The notes under the pieces were generated by a model, which ran no database searches, had not been told where the DNA came from, and saw nothing but the letters and a program-made list of their open reading frames with translations. Shown one piece after another: positions 57,929 to 64,000 of a DNA stretch of 64,000 bases; positions within the stretch are counted from its first letter, which is position 1; every line of letters starts with the position of its first letter. The DNA comes from Staphylotrichum longicolle (taxonomy: Eukaryota > Ascomycota > Sordariomycetes > Sordariales > Chaetomiaceae): NCBI GenBank assembly GCA_019096155.1, contig JAHCVI010000001.1:10044001-10108000 (forward strand), written 5' to 3'. Position numbers and translations under genes: made by a program.

Positions 57929-59292
57929 GGTATGGTCGTTCAGCAGGACTGTGGGGGGTTTGTCGGAGAGAAAGAGACGGTGAAAATCTGATTTATTTGT
58001 ATAAAATGGGTGATAGATGATGGTGTTTGGTGTGTTTCTTGGTTGGGGTAAAAGGTTCAAATGGAAAGGGGAGGTAGGGGTTGAAGGGTTGTTTTTTAAA
58101 GGTGCTGTAAGAATGCTTAAAACTATCTTAACAAGATCAGATGAGAGGTTGCCCTTCACAAACACAAGGCCTGATGCTTGACGCCTAACACTTGATTATG
58201 TAATCCATGGCCAGCCAATGAAGGCTCTGTTGTCGTGTGCTTGACCCCCTGAATGTCACAACTCTCTCGCAGCGAACTCAGCGCTTGCAGCTCAACAAGA
58301 ACAATGTCAAAGCAGGAGATCTGTTTTAGTGGTGATAAGGTGCAGTTGCGGTGGTGCATATTCCATGAGTGCAAAATTCTGAGTTGTGAAAGTAAAGAAA
58401 CGTAAGCCTCCTTGAACCATCATCCTGCCGACTGCAGGAGGGGCATGATGATGCTAGCGGAGAAACACCTGAGGCGTTCCTCTGCTTGGCAACATTGTCA
58501 TGGATCGGGAGGAGTTCTGCCGTCTGTCTCGCATTCTTTCAACTCGCATGCTCTTTCATCATCTGCTCCCTCATCCATATCGACAGTTTGTTCTGTGTGC
58601 GCTTGTTGCAAGCCGAGACGCCAGTGTTGGTGACAAGCAGCGTTACTGACGAGGAGAGCCGAAAAGATGGCCACCTCGATTCACTGGCGTGGACGATTGG
58701 GCACCCCCCAGAAGCTTCAACGAACAAAAAGCCTCGCCGGAAATGATGGGCTGTGAGCTCGGGCAAAAAGGGAGGGAAAAAAAAACATACAACACCGAGG
58801 ATTCCCCAGTCGTCACCGACCTGAGTACTGATTCGGCGGTCGGCAGGTTGTCTAGGGGAGAGCGGACGGGATCCCGAATTTTCTGCCGCCTATGGTCGTA
58901 TGTGATAGATTGTGGTGGTGGAGCGTGTCTAAAAGTTGGGTGGTTCTTCGGTGTTGATGTTTGGGCCGGGGGTGTGACTCAGGGGTCAAGTTCAGGGAAT
59001 TGGGGTTGATGCTCGACTCAGCAACAGGATACCTATGGTGCCAACACAACACCAAAAAAGGCAAATGTAGAATGATCTGTCGAGTAGGATCTAAGTTTCC
59101 TCCCTTCAGCAATCGACATCTTTTGGCCATATTTCAACTCCTCGAGCTAAACCACTTTACGCGACGACGTGTCAAGTTGCCAAAGCATCTTCACCATATC
59201 TATTCTTGTCTTACCGACATTGGCCAAGTGCGTCCGTCACGAGAAACTTGTCCACGTACTTGTTGTCAAAATGCCCCCGACCAAGGCGCCCC
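57929..59292. other. Intergenic between ATG10 and the chitin synthase
   Basis: This 1.36-kb stretch holds the ATG10 promoter and the chitin synthase 3' region. No gene, repeat or RNA gene is recognised. Confidence 0.5.
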
Positions 59293-62260
59293 TTATTTCT
59301 GCATGAAGCAGCACATGATACCGGTCCGGCCCAAGAACCACAGGAATCCAATAAAACGGATGATGGAAAGTGCAGCAGTTGCGTATAGGAGTACTTTAAA
59401 GTACTATGGGGTCCGGGTTGTGGCAGCTTCCTATGGGTGTGTGCGTGCGTTAGCGCTCGTCTTAGTACATAAGGTACTTACTTGAGGTATTCGCGAGTCA
59501 GGGGGAGGGCTGATCAACTCGACTTGTGGATGGGGCCAACGTACCGGGACTCCGAGTGCAGTGAAACTGTCACTCGTGACGATGATGACCAAGACGACGT
59601 TGGAGATGAGCCAGGAAACCACCAGACCGGTCCGAAACGACTTGTACGAGTCCTCCACGGTCTTCTTCTCGGCCGGCCCATCGGTTGTCTCCTGCATCGG
59701 GGCCAACGCTCGCCGAACCGTCGCCTCGAACTGGGTGTCGATGTCGGCCTGCTCTTTCTCAACCTCCTCGACCATCGCATCCTCTGTGCCGTCATCCTTG
59801 ACAATGTGCGCCGAAGGCAAGGCGTCCGCCGAGTCGGACCCCTTGGTGCCCCACGAGACGTCGTGCCAATTGTTGAAAGCGTAGACCATCAGAATGTTCA
59901 CATATGCCGACATGAGGATGAGATACTGCGGAAACGAATGGAACATGTGCCACGGGTCCAGGTAGAGGACCGACGCTAAGAAGTTCAGGCCGTAAATGGT
60001 AATGAGGGCGATAAGAATGACGCCCGCGACGCCGTCACCACCGCCAAAGAAGCTGTCGAGGACGGCACTGCCGGAGGCAAACGAGATCTGGTCGCCCAAA
60101 GGCTCTCGCAGCGCAAGGTAGACCAGGTAGGTCGTCAAGACTAGGATGTAGCCCTGCACAAGACCGAAAACAACAAATGATGCCAAATAGGTGCGCTCCG
60201 AGGCTTTGGGTCGATTGCCGAGAGCCAGAATGAACTGAAGCAGAACAAACAGCAGATAGACGTACTTGACGAGGACGTTGACAATCGGGCTGCCCACATC
60301 GCCAAAGGGCCAGCCGTGGTAGTCCCTGGCAGTCTCCGGGGTGCCCACGAGATCCATGATGACCGACGTTGTCAGCCAGTACGACGCGAGGGAAAACCAG
60401 CTGAAGAGCACGTTGGCCAAGTTGTACACGAGTTGAACGTGCAGGAACAAAAGTCGGATGATGTTGTGGCCGCTTCGGTAGATGCGGCCAAAGTGCATCA
60501 AGGAGTAGAGAGAGGCCGCAAAGCTGCCGTTCAGCCATCTGCGCCGTTGGATGAGGAACTCTGCTGCTCCTTCGGGCACGTCCGTTTCCCCCTTGGCGGC
60601 CTTGACGTAGCAGAGGTGCCATTTCTGCCCGGCCTTGGCCACTAACTCGAAGCACAGGATGCGGTCTTCTGCGAGAAACATGTTCTTCTTGAAGATGTTC
60701 ATGCCGTCGATGCCCTTCTTCCCCAAGATCTGAGAGAGTGTGTGGTCCCCGTAGAAGTATCGCTCGAGCGGTCTGCCCATGATGGCGCGGAATCTATAGG
60801 CTGAGAACGCTCCTGGCAGGACGCTGACGTATCCAAATGCGCTTTCGAGGGGTTTGTCGAGGATGTTGGAGATCTTGTACTCGAAGTTCTGGATTGCGAC
60901 TAGGGGGTTGAGGAGTTTCTTGCCGCGTCTCCAGGGCATCGCGTGGATCTCACCACATGCTCCGCCGAGATCCTAGTCAGAGTGAGCGGATGGGTTGGCT
61001 GTTGTCTTTTGTGGATAGATTCAAGAGGCGTCATACCTTGTCGTTGTAAAAGGCTTCCCATAGCGCCAGGAGAGACCGACGCCCAGGTTTGGTGCCCGCG
61101 TCGATGAGGATAGCCACCTCTGGGTTTAACAGGCGGCCAAACGCATTGAACAACCAGCGATGGGAGTTGATCTTCTTGCTGTTCTTTTGTTTCAGGCAGA
61201 ACATGAGCTGAACAGGCGCCAGATTGCGGGAGCTGTCGCCATCGCGACTGGGGCGGACGAGTTGCTGATCAGGGGTCACGGAGATCTGGCTGGTGTACTC
61301 AAAGATGTGAGCCACGGTTTCTTTGCCATCGACATCTTTCTTGACGACGCCGTCTTGGTAGATACCCACGGTCGCCAACACGTCGAACACATTCTTGTCG
61401 ACCTTGTCGATGCCATCGAATATGAGACAAACGACAATCTTTTGCCACGCCGGGCCGCCGTTGCGCCAAAACCCAGAGTTGCGGAGGTTCACAATGTCAC
61501 GAACATTCTCCATCACTCCATGGAGAGTGCGTGCAAGGAGGACCTTATCCTCGTTGTAGTACGTGATTGCAATAATCAGCTCCGTGTGTCGATTATACAT
61601 GCGAGGGCGCAGGTCGTAGCCGTTCCGGATCGTGAAGTCGTTGGGGTCGCAGGTGGCCGCCGTGTACCGTAACTTGGTAAACTCATCGGGCCGACCTTCG
61701 TCACCCGCCATGTAGCGTGGCTCGACGGCGTTCTTGACAGCACTCGGAACAGGGTATTCGAGGCTGAGCACGGCACCCTGGACCAGCTTCACCTTCCGGG
61801 TTCTGGATCTTGCGAGACTGCTGTTGTTGTCGCTTGGGTTGGGTTGTTGTTGTCGTGCAACCCAATCTTCTCCCTGATGGTTGGAAGAAAGCCGCCGTGA
61901 TTCAGGCTCGAACCCAGGCGGGTTGCTGTCGAAGGTTAAGCAGGCCGAAGACCAAACTCCGTCGCCGGAGCGTGAGCGCCATATGTTCTGTGTGCCTGAG
62001 GATATGATAAGTCTGTGAGGCCGCGGGCCAAAAGAGGGGAGACTGAGATCTGGGCGTCATCTTCCAGGCGGTCATAGGGCTGTGCTTCTTCGAGAGTCCG
62101 GACGTCATGGTCGTCGGCCGAGTGAGGAGGAAACTGATACTGTAGGCGGTCTTAGAACAAGAACAATCCACTAGCTGGAAACACTGACGGTGGATTCGGA
62201 TGAAAACTCTTGCAGTTGGTACCCGAGGACGTACTCCTGTGCGCGGCTGTGGAAAGCCAT
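59293..62260 (-). CDS. chsB: Class III chitin synthase; one single-base frame break near the N-terminus
   Basis: Exons are 62189-62260, 61037-62139, 59482-60972 and 59293-59403, about 925 residues if one missing base is allowed for. The N-terminal 130 residues are disordered ([20 protein letters not shown]). The catalytic part starts [20 protein letters not shown] and [11 protein letters not shown], then [60 protein letters not shown] (Asp of the donor site), the [12 protein letters not shown] motif across a splice junction, [14 protein letters not shown] (the EDR motif) and QRRRWLNG (product-binding). C-terminal membrane segments lie between about 560 and 900, ending [17 protein letters not shown]. 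The enzyme polymerises chitin from UDP-GlcNAc at the plasma membrane; class III enzymes act in hyphal tip growth and septa. Exon 2 meets a TAA at 61936-61938 and continues as GFEPESRR and WVARQQQ one base out of frame; its length becomes a multiple of three with one added base. Confidence 0.93.
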
Positions 62261-62831
62261 GACGGTGGCCGACGTTCGGAGCACGCAAGGGAAGTGGATG
62301 TCGTCGGACTTGAAACCCAATGATGTACCAAATCACGGCTGTGTTGAGAGAGAATGGAAAGGGAAAGTTTGATGCGAGTTCAGGGTAAACTCGGGAGTCC
62401 CGCATCCGACCAAGATCTCAGCTGCGCTCTCCCTGTACTAAAGGACCCTTACCCAAACAAATAGTTAAATGGATGAGAAGGGCTGAGCAACCCCAACATG
62501 CTTATGCCAGGGATTCTCATCCTGGGGAGCAAAAAAGCCCCCTTTCCATTATCATCACGGCCGGGGATCCGGACACCGAGAACACCGAGCAGGGCGGAGC
62601 AGCTGCCGAAGGAGTAACCGCATGGAACCCTACCTAGCCAAGCAAAACAACATGTGGAAAGTCTGGAACGAGACAATAACGAGGCACCCCTGCGGGCGAC
62701 GCATCCATCATCAAAACCAAGCTGGAGGACATCATTCCTTTATTATGCTCTGCTCAGGGCCTCACCTTTTCCCTTCGCTTTGAATTCCGTATCGAGTCAC
62801 AACCCTGCCTGTTTACTCCTTCACGTTCCAA
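62261..62831. promoter_or_regulatory. Divergent promoter region chitin synthase / KRE9-like wall protein
   Basis: The 571 bp between divergent start codons of two wall-related genes should hold both promoters. No clear TATA box or repeated operator is visible. Joint regulation is an inference from position only. Confidence 0.45.
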
Positions 62832-63649
62832 ATGACTAAAATCATCTTTACCGGGTTGCTGGCTGCCTTTGCCACCGTAGCCCAGGCCGTGAAGCTCACA
62901 AACTCGGACTGGAACGTGGTAGCTGGGGAGGCCTTCACCATTCGATGGACTGACGCTGAGGGTGGTGTTTCCATTCGCCTGAAGTCGGGCCCCGCCAACA
63001 GTCTGCAGACTGTTCAGGAAATTGCCAGTATGTGTGGCCATTGTTCCGAGAAAGTCGCTTGGGCTGACCATCCTTTGAGCCATAGGCGGTCAATCCGGAG
63101 AGTCGTTGACCTGGACGGTTCCCACCAACCTTGACACCGCCCAGTACGCCATCGAGATCGAGGACGGTTCCGGAAGCATCAACTACAGCGTCCAGTTCTC
63201 CATCTCTGGAGACATGGACAGCCAGACCACCGGGTCTCCTGTGAAACCCACCACAACCACTGCGACCGCTCCAGTGCCGACTCCAAGCACTCGTGCAAAC
63301 GCGTCTCTGACTTCCACTCCCACCAGTGAGGCTAAGAGCTTGGATGCGGCTACCAACACCTCGGAGGCCGTGTCCAAAACTGAAGTGCCCGAGGGCAGTG
63401 TTGGAGGTGAGCACTCGAAATCGCACGCCCAGGCGGTACACGCTTTGATTTCTGCCCCTTCCTAACACTGCGCTAGATTCCACCGGGCGCGAAACACGCG
63501 ATGCCTCAACTTTGGCCTCAACCAGAGCCAACAGGCCCAGCGCCACCGCATCTGATACCGCCGAGTCTGGCGTTCCCAACGCCGGTGCCACCGGTCACAG
63601 CGCCAGTGCTCTCATGGGAGCTGTTCTTGGGGCCTGGTTGCTTGCGTAG
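62832..63649 (+). CDS. KRE9/KNH1-like GPI-anchored Ser/Thr-rich cell-wall protein
   Basis: Three exons (62832-63027, 63086-63406, 63477-63649) give 229 residues. A signal peptide (MTKIIFTGLLAAFATVAQA) is followed by a beta-sandwich domain of the Kre9/Knh1 N-terminal type, about residues 20-115: VKLTNSDWNVVAGEAFTIRW, VSIRLKSGPANSLQTVQEIA, GESLTWTVPTNLDTAQYAIE and DGSGSINYSVQFSIS. Residues 120-205 are Ser/Thr/Pro-rich and likely O-mannosylated. The end is ATGHSASALMGAVLGAWLLA, a hydrophobic tail after small residues that fits a GPI-attachment signal. Such proteins are placed at the plasma membrane or wall in filamentous fungi; the exact role is not established. Intron phases close (58 and 70 nt). 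It is head-to-head with the chitin synthase gene. Confidence 0.93.
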
Positions 63650-64000
63650 TAGCTTTTGGGGTTTGGCACTAATTAGTTACCATGAAAGGGCAACCGGAAG
63701 CAATATGCCTCAATGAATGATTGCCCTCTGCATCGGGGGCTTGTGATTCATAAATGCGAACCCTTTCCTCCCCATCCCCTCGATAGAACTTTCATTTGAT
63801 TTGATGATATCTGCATCCAGTTTTCAGTCTTCTACAAATAACAATCCACCATCAAAACTCCAACGTACATTTTGCAGCCTCGATTTCCGGCATTACGACC
63901 AAGATTTTGTGGGTGTTCCGACCCCAATTTCCTATTTTCGATTTTTCTGTGTTCAAGAAGGACTTTCTCAAGTAAACAAGACCGGTGGACGATTATGAAA
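63650..64000. other. Right end of the window, no gene seen
   Basis: This is the 3' region of the KRE9-like gene, AT-rich from about 63.8 kb, with ACGTA- and poly-A-like strings. No further gene starts before the edge. Confidence 0.5.

Noticed and set aside
61895..61920. B-box-like GGGTTCGAGCC on the minus strand
   Set aside because: It lies in the chitin synthase coding sequence (PPGFEPE) and has no tRNA arms around it.

Overview
The window is nuclear DNA of a filamentous ascomycete (Pezizomycotina). A Sordariomycete, probably Sordariales/Chaetomiaceae-like, is the best guess from the protein sequences. The evidence is spliceosomal introns of mostly 50-90 nt with GTANGT donors, CT-rich leaders, GC-rich third codon positions, and fungal proteins such as a class III chitin synthase, a HapC-type CCAAT-binding subunit, a WSC-domain copper radical oxidase, a KRE9/KNH1-like GPI wall protein and Atg10. 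I see no transposon, CRISPR array, prophage or bacterial operon. Gene models were built by hand by joining open frames at splice sites; all but the first gene appear complete, and three single-base frame breaks were found.

Layout. 1-5.9 kb: the N-terminal part of an unassigned Ser/Pro-rich protein running off the left edge (-), an intron-containing tRNA-Arg(ACG) (-), a TMEM14-family membrane protein (+), Cmc2 (-) and prefoldin subunit 2 (+). 8.7-16.1 kb: HAP3/NF-YB, RRN3 and a fungal bZIP factor, all +. 16.1-20.8 kb: no gene seen. 20.8-24.3 kb: a secreted oxidase with five WSC domains and an AA5_1 glyoxal/galactose-oxidase module, with two one-base frame breaks near its 3' end. 27.1-29.8 kb: Ran GTPase and the proteasome chaperone Nas2 (both -). 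31.2-39.2 kb: a DH-PH RhoGEF (+), Rtc3 (+) and a small four-helix membrane protein (-). 39.2-43.9 kb: no gene seen. 43.9-49.8 kb: an unassigned 253-residue protein (-), an OPA3-like protein (-) and a polo-like kinase (+). 50.5-54.1 kb: an FAD monooxygenase and an APH-family phosphotransferase in tandem (-). 54.7-57.9 kb: ARPC1 (-), a U2B''-type RRM protein (+) and Atg10 (-). 59.3-63.6 kb: class III chitin synthase (-, one frame break) facing a KRE9/KNH1-like wall protein (+).

Togetherness. The set is mostly housekeeping: RNA polymerase I initiation, nuclear transport, proteasome assembly, splicing, mitosis, actin nucleation, autophagy and cell wall. The FAD monooxygenase plus phosphotransferase pair looks most like an accessory insertion. 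The chitin synthase and the wall-protein gene share a 571-bp divergent promoter and may be co-regulated. The most interesting observations are a second possible N-terminus encoded inside HAP3 intron 1, the three one-base frame losses in two otherwise intact conserved genes, and a probable GC-AG intron in the RhoGEF. No previously unknown multi-gene system is evident.
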